The notes beneath the pieces were generated by a model. That model had not been told where the DNA came from. It searched no databases and was given only the letters and a program-made list of their open reading frames with translations. The position numbers and the translations under genes were made by a program. DNA of 64,000 nt, from contig CP099842.1 of NCBI GenBank assembly GCA_030062745.1, positions 2,232,001 through 2,296,000 on the forward strand. Direction: 5' to 3'. This document shows, piece after piece, positions 32,241-46,095 of the stretch. The stretch's first letter is position 1; the number at the start of each line of letters is the position of its first letter. Source of the DNA: Capitulum mitella. Lineage: Eukaryota > Arthropoda > Thecostraca > Pollicipedomorpha > Pollicipedidae.

Positions 32241-35200
32241 GCGCTGGCTCACAAGCATAGGTCTCGTCCCTGCGAACCTGCCAATTCAAAACACGTTTTT
32301 CATTTGAAATAGGCCTTATGCGGAAATGCTATGAAAAAACAGAACGTAAATGGGGCAGCGTTTCTAAAACATGCTCGCTACCTGCGCATTTCCCACTTTC
32401 ACTTTCAGTATCTTAAATAACAGCCACAGCCACTTTCAATAAAAGCTACTTCCCCACAGTGTTATGGACATGGCAGTGACTGCAAGATGGTTTCAGAATG
32501 TGTAAAGAAATCGCTTGCGTAGCATTCCTACATACATCCATTGCCATCACTCATTAACGTCCAAACGAAAAAACGAAGTTCCAGTGACAGATAACTTTCA
32601 CGGTCGTCTACAAAGTTCGATACTGTATGAATCCAACATTCCCACGGAAATTCCAAAACGCCAGAATTCAGTCAACAACTGCCACCCTTTCACCGCGTGC
32701 TGGCAGCGTCTCTGGCTTCACCGAACCTTGCAAAGACGGCACACAGACCGATTTCCGACCGCCCTGTTCTTGCGACACTGGGGGTCAATGGGTTAATATT
32801 GGGATAATGTTTAATTATTCGGAGCCACGTGGACGGCTCGCACCCCTGTAACGCTCGCCCTTCGCCGTGGCGCCGCCGCTGATGCAGACCTTTCTAGTTC
32901 GTCGACGCACCGACACCTGTTCAGACGGGCCCAGACGGCAGACACCGCCAGCTGATCCCCCTCCCCCCGCCCTCTCCACGGCCCCTGACAGCGCCCTGTC
33001 GGTCACGTGACCGACAGCCCAGCCCGCCGGCGCCAGGGCTGTCAATATTGGGCCAGCTGATCTCATCGGGTCACGTGATCGGAGACGTGGCGCCGCTGCT
33101 ATCGACGCCCGGCGGGCACATGGCGGGTACGAGCGCCCGGCGCGTGGCCGCCCGTCCGACGGATACGTGCACTGAGTGTGCCGGCTGCAGAGCACGAACT
33201 TCCGCCGGGGCCGCGCCCCGTCGACGGCGACGGGCACACTGGGACATCCAGCGCGAAATCCGGCTAAAAACGCCCCGATTATGATGAAACTGGTCCAGTA
33301 ACGTTTGATTTTGTTACCTTGGGAATGTCGCAGATGAAAGACGATGCGGGACTTTCAGCATTTCAAGAGTGACGCGAAGCGCACATCATCATGTAAAAAC
33401 AAATAACCTCGTATTGTTTTGTGGTTGTCGTGGCGGATTTCAGCCATGTTTGGACAGCAGTCGTACGCAGCCGCCAGAAACTTTATCTCAGATCGAGTGA
33501 GGCATGATCCACTAACAGCAATGTTTCCGGCCATCGTTCTTCAATGAAGGATATGCATTTGAGCCCATGAAAATGGGAGGCGTGGAGGTCAGGCAGATTT
33601 CGGGAAAACCCCTTCCATGCTACATTGTGAGATTAATGTAAAAACTCGCACCGGCGCAGTCAGAGGGGGACTGGAACCCCCTTAGGCCCGCATTTTTCCC
33701 TTTTTTTAATAGCTCGGACGCAGCGCGCGAGGTGTCTTGCCAAACTCCACTTACGAGAATGCGTGTCCGGGTGACTAGTAGGAGCCATCTTAATGAAACT
33801 CATTGCACATCGTCTTCCCAGCAATCGGTTTTCGCGCGATTTCAGTTCTCACTGAGCTGCAGCCCCCCCCCCCAAGAAAATCCTGGCTGCAGCCCGGAAA
33901 ACTCGGGAAGGCGTGAAGATCCCCTGACCCTCCCGTATCTGCATACATGTAACGAGGCATTAATCAACCAAAGAGAGATTCAGAATCCGAGAGCCACCTG
34001 AAGCCGACTTTCATCGCCGCGCTATCTAACTCCGCTAGACGTGCCGACCCGATGGGAGCCGCTCAGCACCGCCATCCATCCCAGCACCAGCCAATTTGTC
34101 TGGCGGAACACCCGCTCCAAGCCATCAAGGGAAACATACAGCGGTTTGCCGGACGCAACGAGCAACGCAAATCATTCGCGAGGCAGAGGAAACCCGGACT
34201 CGCGCAGAGCGGGCCGGAACCTCGCCGGGTGAGGCGGCGAGGGACCTCCGGTATCGGTGAAGCGCTCAGCCTAACAGTGGCGCTCGCTGACCCGGAACGG
34301 CCAGGGGGGAGGAGGGGGTGGCGAAGGTCGCTCGGTTGTCGGCCGGGCGCTGCGGCTGACGGCGGGTAGGTGCGGTCTGGGCTGGGACAGCTCCTATCGC
34401 ACCACGCCGCTCAGCTGCCGATGATCGCCGGCTCAGGCGAAATAAGAGGCGCAAACGACGGCCGGGACCAAGTCCGCCGCGGAGAAGCAGGCGGTGACGA
34501 AAACGGTGGCGAAGTCGGAAACGGAGACGGAAGCGGAGGCAGAGAACGGAGATGGCGACAGAGACGGAGGCCGAAACGGAGAAGGACGCGACGACGGCGA
34601 TGGCGATGGGCACCAAGACGCAGACAGATGAGGAGACGAAGATAAAAACAGAGCCGGAGACAGAATCATGACAGCCTATCGGGACGCCACTCTTATACTC
34701 GTCCCGGAGCGCTGTTGACCCGGATTGCAGCCTGAGTGAGGGAGAGAGCCGTGACGCGGCCCGATCCGGAGATAGTGCGGGACAGAGCTGAGGGACCGCC
34801 GCGCCGCCCAGCTGCCCGTGGGAACCGGCCGACGCCGGGCGGCCTCGCGCCGTGGATAGCGAGTCGTCAGTCTGAGAGGTTTATGGCCCGGCCATGCGCG
34901 CCCTTCGATCGAGGGCCTAGCCAGGGACCTATCTGGTGATCAGGCCTGCCTGGTTGGAGTCGAGGAGTTCCATTCATCTGGACATTGTCACGTTTTGTGA
35001 ATGAGCGGTACAACTACAGTGCAGCATCCCGGCTTGCCTGGCGTTTGGCAATATAACCGCGCGTTTCTCAAATGAGTGGTGACTGGTGGGCTTACATGAA
35101 CGACATTGGGAGTATTCAAAGGAACAAATCAAAAGATACTGATGCAAGTTTGCAGAGCAGAAGTCCCGCAACTGCGGAGTTACGCTGTTGCCGAGGGACG

Positions 35201-37924
35201 TTTACTTCAGGTATACTATGGGACTGAGTTGACCCCAATCAAAATCGATTGACACAGATCGAATGACAGAGATAACACGTTTTCAATGGGGCATTTATGT
35301 GTTTGAAACCCTTGCCGTAGGCGTAACAAAAGGGTTGATCTGGCCGTTGTCGGCTCTAAGGTCACCTAATTACGGGGCCCCGGACAGGTCACGTGGTGAT
35401 TACCCCCACACAGGGGGCCGCCAGCCTGAAGGACCAAGGCTGCAGCTTCAGAAACGGCTCACAGACGCCAAATTATCCGGCTATAGAAAAATGACAGAAC
35501 CGCCGACCGGCCGGCGCAAAAACTCGTCTGGGATCTGGCCAAAGGTCTCCTGCAGGACCCAGCGGGGAGTGTTTGACCAAGGGTCCTTGTGAAATTTACG
35601 AACGAGAAGTTCTTAAGCCATCCCGGAAACGGTGGGTCACGGTGCCGTCCTTTCAGCCGTTCCTGGGTGGGTTCTGCAAATTAATCAACGAAGACAGGTC
35701 ACTCTGTCTTGTTTTTCCTGCGTAACACAGGCAGCCAGGCCTGTTCTACAGACAGCCCCGTTAGATCTTGGTCGTGCGTTAACTCGCGCGTAACACCCTG
35801 CCCAGCTGGCGTAGGGCCCATCTCGAGGTCCGGTGACCACTGACAGCTCCGTTAGCGAGCGCTCGTGCGATCCCAGTTCGCGGTTTGTCGGTCCGTGGGT
35901 CTTGAGAATGGTGTGCGAGCCCGGCAAGTGATGCAGAACACTGCTTTGATCACGTCTCTCTCTCTTTCTCTTTCTCTCTCTTCAGAATCGATTTGCATGG
36001 ACTTGGGAACAGCAAACACAGTGCCTGGTTCCAACGTCACCGGCTGAAAATGTGCGGAATGTTTCGCCACTGCGCCCGCGCTGCCGGTTCGTAAGGTCGG
36101 GCTTCGTTTGGAGAGCGAGCTTGCATGAAGTCTCTTTTATTGCCGGCATTGCATGGCAGCTCGGTGGCCTTGCGGCTGCGATCAGCCGGAAAGTCTTCCA
36201 TGCAAGCCAAATTAGGACTGTGGAATCTGTTGTGCTTTATTTCCCGATGTCCAAGGCGCAATGGCTGTAGCTCTAATTTTTCACGAGGTATTGGCCAAAG
36301 CAGTCCATTTTCGCTTTCTTTAAAAAACTGCGCCTCGGTAATCAGGGTCTTCGCTACGCGTCGAAAGCTGTGGGGACAATGAAGTGTTAAATACGATTTT
36401 CCTTGCATGGGCGTGGGCGTAATGATTAACATAAATCAAGCTGAGGGAATATATCTCACTCCCTCTCTGGCGGTCCTGTGTGTAAAATGATGCCTACCAA
36501 ATTTTCGTTTCTGCGCTAGATGGTGCGCAAAAATATTTCGAGACATGATAAGGTAGTCAGCTACATACCTACTTATCTATAAACAGACGAGAGGTTTTCT
36601 AAGATCAATCCGCAATGATTTTTAAACGGCGTTTTCCTCCCCTGCACTTTTTTACGAGTGAGACCTTAGGCTCTCAGCGACCGGCACAACCGCCCCAGTC
36701 CGGCCGTAACAAGTTCTGGTATCTAATAATTTGGCAATCATTGGGCACCGAATCATGCTTTGTTTTGTCAAAAAAGGCCCAATGTTTTATTTTCATTTTT
36801 GCATGTGCATCTGCAGTGCGTTGGCTCTTAGCCTATTTTGACCAAGTAAATATTAAAGGTTAGTGTGTCCGCTTAAGACATCTTTACTCAAGTTTTCGGA
36901 CGGCTCAAAAATGACGGCGAACAATATCATGGACGCGTGCGACGCTTAAACTTACATTTCCTCGAGTGCAAAATACGGAAATATATCGAAAGCCACTTGT
37001 TTTTCCTACGAAATGCATTCATCGGTCAGAGAAATGTCAAGCAATGTCCTAAAATTATTTCGGCGATTTTTTTCAAAATAAAAATTAATATTAGCATGAA
37101 AACCAAAATTATGCACCATGTCTCCAAAAATTAAAGAGAAAGACTGTACGTCGTAGTTTTCATGTGCCCTGAAAGACGCCATATTTGTTCGACGTCTCGT
37201 TTTTTAGGTCTTCTCGGCTTAAGAGCTTTCGTTTTTCACTACGACACGTGTTGCAGTATGTGTCGTATGTGCAATATCGTTCGTGTCGTAATATGTCGCG
37301 ATTAAGTGGGATTAATGGCATTCCATTTAAAAACGTTGTGCTCTAAAGAGGTGCGCCCATGTTGATTTTTCAAATTCGCTGATTTCGCTGATCAAAAATT
37401 GGTTGCGATTTCGGCTCATGCCCATCCGACCATGAACCCTCGTTAGTGAAATACCACAAAGCACATAACTGCAGCTGCGCGCTTCATCGGTAAATTTATC
37501 GGAAATAATCAATTCATTTGCATTGAATGTGTTTCTATCGACTAGGCAGGCTAATGAGCATCTGAGCATTGGGACCATAAATTTAAATCTAAAGTATGGC
37601 ATGTTTGCAATCTAAAGTGCTTGCAGAAAGAGCCAAACGGCCATGGAACGATCACCTCCACGGACTGCTTCAAGAGAGAACCCGCGGTCAGAGCATTCTG
37701 CACACGCAGCCGGCTGCCTCCCGGAATTCCAGACCACCTCAGAACCAAAGCATGGGATGCCGCGCCTAGACCGCTGCCGCCTGAACCAGATTTCGATTTT
37801 TACCGGCGGACTTCTGTGAGACCGCCAGCCAGGTTTTCGCGTACAAAATAAACCTAAAAAATAAATAAATAAAAATGACACGTCGTCGACCCGTCTGCCG
37901 CCGCGGACGTCGCCCTGACGTCAC
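32241..37924. other. Intergenic; CpG-rich patches, no gene seen
   Basis: CpG-rich patches at 32820-33260 and 34150-34920, a CT-rich run at 35955-35985, and AT-rich sequence from 36.4 to 37.6 kb. Open frames are short and show no family resemblance. Confidence 0.5.
34485..34675 (+). repeat. Degenerate hexamer-like purine tract
   Basis: Purine-rich stretch in which units such as GGAGACGGAAGCGGAGGC recur with about 6-bp periodicity. No coding evidence. Confidence 0.5.
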
Positions 37925-38215
37925 CACCACCCAAATAACCTTACAGTGTCGCCGCCGCCAGTCAGGTAATCTTACAGGGTCGCCCCCACGGGGCCAGGTA
38001 ACCTTACAGTGTCGCCCCCACTGGGCCAGGTAACCTTATAGTGTGGCCGCCACTAGCCAGGTAACCTTACAGTGTCGCCGCCGCCAGTCAGGTAATCTTA
38101 AAGTGTCGCCCCCAGTGGGCCAGGTAACCTGATAATGTCGCCACCACTGGGCCAGATAACCTAACAGCGTCGCCGCCGTCAGCCGCGTAACCTTGCAGTG
38201 TCGCCGTCGCCGCCA
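37925..38215 (+). repeat. 31-bp minisatellite, about 9 units
   Basis: Units of 30-32 bp with the core GTCGCCGCCGCCAGTCAGGT plus AACCTTACAGT. Spacing between GTCGCC starts is 30-32 bp. Noncoding. Confidence 0.93.
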
Positions 38216-41200
38216 CCACCTGTGGTGACCCGGGCAGCACCGATCGACGGCACGTGTCGCCACACGTGGTCGGCCCGTGTCGAGACGAGACTTTGACCGC
38301 CACCGTGCCGTCAGCGGCTTAGACCAGGGCCGTGAACTGGAGCGTCAGGTGTCGGAGCAGTGGGCACACAGCAAACGGCGTGTGTACCTAGGAATGGTCG
38401 AATACGCAGAAATGTCGATGGTGTTATGCTTGGATAAAACAGCAGAGTGAAATTGTGTTTGTCTGAAAAATACACCTGCCATTGTTTTGGTAAAGATATT
38501 CTATCCTGGAAAAAATCCACTTTTGTCCTAGAGGGAAGTGGCACACATATGAGCATTAGTTACTGATGACTGTGATGTTGCGCGCATGACTTTTAGTTTT
38601 GTGTTCCATGACTGGCCCCGACGGTCGCAGTGACGGACAAGACGGTCCTCCGACGGTCACAGGCTCTCGTCCTCTGACGGTCACGCAGCTCGCCCGGTGA
38701 CAGGCGCGGGCCACTGACCCCGGCTGCAGGCGCCGCGGGCGATAAGTTCGAACGCCATTCCGCCGGGGTTCAGATACTGCCGAGAGAGGTTCTCACGGCC
38801 GCTCCGTCACGAGGACGACAGCGGTCTAAATCAAGTCAGCAGCTGAGGCCGCGGCTGAACCTTTCACGGCTCTTCATGGTGAGGTCACACTACGAACGTC
38901 CTGTCAAGGCAGGAGCGTACGAACTTCCAAAGAAGTGTGTGGGGGGAGGGGACGAAGGCGTTTTTCCCATAAAGTTATTTGTTATTTGTTATGTTATTTT
39001 TTCCAAAAGTACAGAGAGGCATGACCCCTGTGCCCCATTTTTGCACCAATGTGACAAGGTCCCCAGCCTGAAGAATATACAGTATTTTTACTTGAGGATA
39101 AGATATGTCCACCGTTGTTCATGTTTCGGGTGAGTTCTCACTGCAGGGTTGACATGCTTCAAACTGGGATGAGGCTAATTCGCCCCCTGATTAAACAAAG
39201 GGCTAAAATCTGAACTTCCTTTATCATTGTGTCTGTTTACATCCCACAGGAAATAAAGCATGCGAAAACAGGCGACGTTTTCCAATATGCCTATGGATGC
39301 GTTTCTGACATCCTGTCTGACAGGCCTGTCTGACAGGCCATTGGCCGGGTATCAAGGATCATTTCGGTCTCTGTACTTACCAGCTCGTTCAGTGTTCTCC
39401 TTATCACAGTACCCACGGCCTCTCTGTTCGTATTTCCTTCGTAAGAATGCTGACAACGATGGAGTCCGGGATAAGATATGGCGGATGCCGATAGGATTTC
39501 ACACGAAAAAAATGAATGGCGGAAACACTTGGACTTTTATTTCGTACTACCGCAGTTTCTCTCTGTCTCTCTCCCTCCCCCCCTCTCCCTGTCTGTCTTC
39601 TTGAACTTTACTGATAACAGTCATAAGGTCTACACACAAAAACGTCTGAATTTATGTTGTTTCAGCATCGAGAACTTTAATGAGAACAGCCGTAAGCTTT
39701 ATATACGAAATGATCGGGTTCAAGTTGTTTTTGTTTTTGTTTTCTTCTGCCTCCAATCTCGTACCAACACATACTTGCAAAGTCCGATTTGAAATGATAA
39801 GAGCAATGTGGCAATGTTCAAATGTGTTCATGCTCGTAACATCACATACATTCCATTTGAAGTGCAAACGAGTGAACTCCAAATACACTAGACGAAAACA
39901 CGAAACAAGCTGCATGTCTGAAGACATTCGAATCCAAACATGGCTAGAGACACTGGGAGTTGGAGATTCTAGAGGTCTAGACGCACCTGTTTTTCAGAGG
40001 TTTTAACTTTAAGCCCACGGCAATGACTGGAGAGAAACGGTCTGAAATCCTATTCGGACCACCACCACCTCAAACAAACACACGCACTAATATTCGAAAA
40101 ATCCCCAGCACCGATTTCATGGTTGCGGTACAGCTCAAAGAAAAAAAAACACTGTTCATTATTATGTACGACAGCATGTTCAACCTCCAATAGGGAAGCG
40201 CAACTCCGACAGCACACGGATGCACAGTCAAGCCGCAAGCATTGCAGTGTTTCAAGAGCGTCCTCATCTCTTCCTCTCGCGTCGTTCCCGCGTCACGTGA
40301 TCGAGTTACGAGGGCGTCGGCCTTGGTCGTGACCGCGCATGCAGCGCGCCCAATGCCACCGATGTTTTCCAGACCGTCTGTTGACTCGCCTCGCACAAAG
40401 GGGCGCGGCGAATCACACGCTCCACGACGCCGCGCAAAAACCCCGCTCCGTGATTCCACGCAAATAGGCCGGCGTAAAAACGGCTCCGGTCACAATGCAG
40501 GAGCGCCCGGGGCGATTGTTACGCGAGAACCGAATTCCTTCGGCGGGATGCATGTTTTTGCCCTCCCTCGAGGACGAGCAGTGGGTGGCTGTCGAGTGGG
40601 GTGCACGTGCAGTGAGTTCTTGAGCGATTGGAAAGACACCAGATTAAAGACATTTTTATGCTTGCCTTTGGAGACTGAATACAGTATTAAGACAGCCCGA
40701 CTGCTCTATATTTTATAAAACCACGTTTTACAGACTTCTGATGTTGCATCATTTGGCGGCTTAGATAACCGCGCGTTACAAATCCCTGCTCCGCACAGAA
40801 ATGCCCTTTTGATACACCGAGTAAACCTGGCTCAAAGATAGCTGCGTCAGGCCACTGTCTGTCAGATTAACGTCAGTCAGTTAGTCTGCCTGTTAATCAG
40901 TCAGTCTGTTGACGCGATCTCGGTTACCGGAGAACGAGCCGTCGGCAGGGCCGTCCCTGAACCGTGTCGGCACAGCGAGCCAACTCTTCGCCGTGTCGGC
41001 CAGCTGCTGCGTCTGGTCTGGTCCCCCGGCGGTGGTTCTGGGCGGGCGCCTGTACAGACGGTCGCCGTGCCGGCCGTTCTGCCATTTGGCACGACCATGC
41101 CGGCAGTGGTTCTGAGCGGGCACCTGTACGGAGGGTCGTCATGTCAGCCAGTTCTGCTGTCTGGCCTGGCCGCGCTGGCAGCGAGCCTGAGTTGACGCCT

Positions 41201-44200
41201 GTGGAGTCGTGGGTCTGCGGGTGCAGACGGTCGGGACCTGTTGCCGGGCTCCTCCCCGGCGTCGTCCAGCGGAACTGGGCTGCTAGGCCGGTGCGAACGC
41301 TGGGCAGCTCCGACACCGATGACGTCACGAAGAGCCGGCGACGGGTAAACAGTCACGATGGCGGACGCTGTCCCGTTCAGAACTTGTCGGTCCGTATCCG
41401 ATGGCAGAATGGACGTCGCGGCTCTATTTGGCTGCTGTTTCGTGAAACTGCGTCTGCCGCAAGGTGTCCCGTCCCAATGTCGTCTAGGAAATCATTGTTC
41501 GCTGGAGCTGGGCTTTACGAACGCGGCCGTCGATCCAATGCGCCGACCAGTCGAGCTGTCAGCGTCGTTCACCGAGTCTCCTCGAAAAGCACAGTCAAAA
41601 TATTCACCGGACGAGACAAGCTGACCTGTTCGTGCCAGCATGACCACAGCAGTGCGTGTCAGCGTGCTAATAAAACGCACGGAAAGAGAAGCGTGCGTCC
41701 ACCAGCGCGTGCAAAAGCCCCCTCCTCCTGCCAACATCACCATCGCAGCTGACGGAGGCGAGCGCCCAGCCTTGCCGTCCGCTCTCAGTGTCTGGAGAAC
41801 GGCCAGCATTCCTGGCTCGGAGTTACGGCCTACCATCCCATGCCTCTGAGCGCCGCGCAGATGTTAAAGATGTACGTCCGTGTCGGCCGACGTCTTTGAA
41901 CAGGTGAGAGCGGCTGACATGCAGTCGGGCCTCATTTGACAGTTTTACCTGTCTCGAGTCGGCTGGGAACAGTGTAAGAGATGCGACGGCTCGAGATAAC
42001 GCCTCGCCGTGGCTCTGAGTTACGGGCCTCGCTAAATGAGCTGTCATAGTGCCCAGAGTTAGTTCTGCTACAAAGGGATTTACACGTAGGCCGGCCAGAA
42101 AACTGCTTTCGGTATGCATATGATTCTTCACTGCATATCCCAGGGACGGCTAGCGGTCACTAGTTTTCTAGGCCGCTCATGGTCTTTTGCATGGACGCGG
42201 GCAGAGTTAATAAAATAAAACGGTCTGAATCGCCATCCATGTCAGAATCGTTCAGAATAAGTAGCCAGGGCCGACCAAAAGCAGAATACACTAACGGATG
42301 CAGTCGAATCATGGAACCGGCATTGCATAACCCATTAACCATACTTCATCGCATGGCTGTCACGCTGAATAACCTGCAGACCATTAACGCCACCAGCGAC
42401 GAGCCACACAGAAGTGTTAGCCATGTCTCATCTGGCACAGCCCCGCCTTGATGGCCATTGTATCGCCTCCTGCTCCTCGGGTACAGGCCTGATGATGACT
42501 GCCCCCCCCCCCCCGAGCGTGGGCCTGACGCCGGGCGGGTCCCAGCAGCGGGCGCCGGGGAGGTGAGGGCAGGCACCAGTCGTGATCTGCGGCTCGGCGT
42601 CAGTCATCGCGAACGTGCCGGCGCCGCGGGCGGCGGCCATGAAGAGCGCCATTCAAACGGCCAGCCGTCGCCTCCGGACCGGAGCGGGCGCTGCAGGTGC
42701 GGCCGGTTCCGTCTGACCGGCCGCCGCCGCGCCTGCCTCGACGGCCCGAGGGCGGCGGGGTACCGCCACCAGCCGCGGCCCCGCCGCTGCCCGCTCGAGC
42801 GTGACGGGCCGACTCCTCTCACGGTGCCGTCACCGAGAGAGGCCGGCGTCTGCAGAGCCTGGTGGTCCCGCCTGCCGGCCGCTGAGGGGATAGGGGATGG
42901 GGGATGGATCACGGTCCGGTCAGTCGCTGGCGGGCGGCCGTGCTCCCGTCACGGCCGGCCGTAGACGACCCTCTAGAGCAGGGGGCCGGAGCACGTCCGG
43001 AGCTGGTCCAGCAGGGCCGAGACCGTTGTCGCAGACGGGTGCTCGCCTTCTGAGATCGCTGACCGACCGACGGACGCTGTCTCGTGATATCAGGGACCTC
43101 GACTGACGCAGTGCCGGAGGTCCTGGTGACCGTCACTGTTAACCTCTGAGGTCTCGAGCTCGAGTGGCCGGCGATGGTCCGGCGGGGTTTTCACGCCGGT
43201 TTTTCGAGTTTTCCCCTTTTGTTATTAAAACACTTATTCCATAGAAAAGTCACACTAGGCGAAGAAAAGTTTCGGCTTCGATGACCTCAGAGAAACCTGC
43301 ATTGGAAGGAGGAGTGGAAAATAGACACATCCCTGACGACGTTGAAAGGCACCATTTCAGAATACCAAGCATTCAGACCACACAGCCCCGGCGTGTTTGG
43401 CTGAATTCCTTCGGAGACAATGCGACGGTACAGGCTGCTGCCATCCCGCGAAACTGGTACTGCCGACTGTGACAACCAATTCATTTTGATAAATATCGCC
43501 AGAAGATGGCGGTTTTTGCGCGGTCTCCTGCATTCCACCGCTATGTTTAATGCATAATTCAGCTCCTCTCGACACTGATATCTACTTAGGCTGGTGTGTT
43601 TTTACGGCCGCGGGTTTGCCGTCAGCGAGCCCGGCCGGTTTTTACGCTTTAACCGGCCGTAACTATACACGCTCAGGTGGGCCTAAGAGAGCGCCGATAA
43701 CATTATGATCGGGCAAAAACAAACAGGGTTACATTTCTCGCGACTCCCGCGCGGGAAATGTGCGACTGCGCGACTGGGGGGCGCGCCGCTGACGGCACGG
43801 CACCGGCGGCAGCAGACTGAGACGAGGGTGTCTGGAGGAGACAACAGGGCCGGTGGGAATCGATGCAGCACGCAGTGCATGGCACGGTTGGCACGCGGCG
43901 AATGGAGGTGATGAAAGCACCCAGAATTTAGGGGAATTCACGACAAGTGCTGGACGATTGAGGATGGGACAGAACGTGCCGCAACGTCGCCTCTAGCTCT
44001 TCTTTTTGAATGTTTGCTGACTGGGCTTTCTGCTTGACTGTTTTCGCGCGCAAAGTAAGCGCTGGGCGCCATGCAAGTGCTTTTCTCCCAAGGTCACCGA
44101 CTGCGTGTTCGCGTTTTCGTGTCATCTCTTGGTGTATTCATGATTTGGCTTAATGGTTGCCATCGTTCTCGCGTGAAGGGCTTGAACCAAAATCACGGAA

Positions 44201-45900
44201 TTTCCCATAGGACGGATTTATTGTTATCATACAAATAAAATACATTTTTCCGAGGAGAGTGATAAGTTTGGCGTCATTTTCCCCGCGTCTGTGAGCTAAG
44301 AACAAACAGTGCTGAGTAGCTGGTATTTGAGCAACGTCGCACATATCTATCCTTTAAAGCTGATTGTGCAGAGTTGCTGTCATATCGTAAGTCCTACGAC
44401 ATTCAGTGAAATCAGCTGATTGCAGACATGAGTGTATGCATAGCGTAGGAACCTCCTGAATTGATGAGAAATCACGTGGGACTGCAAACCCAAGACGGAT
44501 ATATAGGCGGCAGTTTTGCAACTTCAGAGCGCAAGCAATACCAGTGGACAATTTTATGGCAGCCCCAGTTATCGGCCGACGTAACGGCACATACTTCGAA
44601 CAAAGCTTAGCTGGATCTATGGGTGATCCGACCGGCCATCTCAACCCTGCTCACCTCCCTCCCCTAGCCACAACTGAGAGGCTACAAAGACGTTGTCCGA
44701 GGTTTTCTTAGTGGGACCACATGGAAGATTGGTTCTCTGAAAAGAGGGCATCATTCGGTGCTGAGATAGTTACTAGGGACGCATCCACGAGCTACATTAT
44801 TGGCAGATGAGGCGTGAGTTAAGTATAGGGCCAGCGTTCTGGCAAAATTAAATTGAGAGGCGGCAGACGGGCTTAATCGCACTCACAGGAAGAGCATGCA
44901 CGTCCGTCTAGAAACGGTGCCACTGGCGGTGCTCAGAGGTAACCAGAGTGTGCATGCCTGTGCGCATTATTTTCATGCTGATAATGATGATGATAATTTT
45001 AGATAATACCGCTCAGCTTGACCTCCGATGGCGAAACGTGTTATGTAAAGCAGGGTAGTGATTATGCCAATTAAACGCATATCAGTCGTGGGCTACTGTT
45101 GCAAACAAATTGGACCACCACGTTTTTCAATGGCCTGAAAAGTGTCCTTTATTTGTTAGCTTGTGGCGCTGAAACCTTGATTCCACGTTACATCTAAAGC
45201 GAACCGATTGGCTAATAACTCGTTATATGTCAGAGCAAAAAAAAAAACGCAGTTTCACCCAACTACACCTCTTCAATAGGCGTCAAAACTGTGACTAAAC
45301 AGACGCGTCAAAATGTGCATGAGTCAGCCGCCGGCTGCTTCATTTTGAATGTTTCGTTTGAAGAGGGACTTTTTGTCAAATCCAAAAGCCGGCACGTTTA
45401 CGGATCAAACGGACGAACAATATATCTGGTAAATGACAGCACAAAGAAGCCTTTTTCTCTTTCTCGCAGAAAGACTTTAGGCAAGATTGAGCATGAGATC
45501 CTCATGTGCAGAAATCTGGAGCTGTCCATTGACGTTTCATTCGACATTCATGCCTCAGCAAACCAAGTTTTTCCTTAGTTTGACAGAGGAAGTCCTAGAA
45601 CAGTGCAACGAGGGAAGACTGGAGACCACGGCTGTGTTCGAAATGACTCGCTCCATCGTCTTGTGGCTCACTACCCGACGGAAAGCAAACGCGACCCTTG
45701 AAACACCCTCCCAGGGGAGCAAAAGACGCCTGGACAGGCCCAGCTCCGTCAGGGCACTCCAGCGCCAGTGTGCTGGCCTCTCCCGACCGTCTCCTGTCCC
45801 GACCTCAGGGGGCCGTCCGACGGGCGCTGCTCTCCCCACAGCCTCAGCACTCCAAAGCCTCTTACAACGGGCCCGGCGGGCTCTAGTGGGGACCAGGCCA
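38216..45900. other. Intergenic; no gene seen
   Basis: Alternating AT-rich (38.9-40.2, 43.2-43.7, 44.1-45.6 kb) and CpG-rich (40.9-41.8, 42.4-43.1 kb) sequence. A TGACGTCA site lies near 41325. No exon with recognisable homology was found on either strand. Confidence 0.5.
39312..39337. repeat. Two tandem 13-bp palindromes
   Basis: CCTGTCTGACAGG occurs twice back to back. Each copy is a perfect inverted repeat around a central T. It could be a protein-binding site or chance. Confidence 0.7.
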
Positions 45901-46095
45901 CCACCTGTGACCGTTCCGGTTAGCCGGCTCCAGTGGTCCGCCACCTGTGGCCGCTCCAGACCGGTGGCTCCAGTGGTCCGCCACCTGTGGCCGCTCCAGA
46001 CCGGTGGCTCCAGTGGTCCGCCACCTGTGGCCGCTCCAGACCGGTGGCTCCAGTGGTCCGCCATCTGTGGCCGCTCCAGACCGTTGGCTCCAGTG
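45901..46095 (+). repeat. 40-bp minisatellite, about 4.5 units
   Basis: Unit GGCTCCAGTGGTCCGCCACC followed by TGTGGCCGCTCCAGACCGGT, starting at 45925, 45965, 46005 and 46045, then a degenerate unit at 46085. The preceding 25 bp are a partial, diverged unit. Confidence 0.95.

Noticed and set aside
30966-32848. CAGGGGTGCAACCGG and an inverted CAGGGGTGCGAGCCG as ends of a hAT element
   Set aside because: About 13 of 17 bases match, but the flanks (CTCGGGGG and TAACGCTC) show no target duplication.
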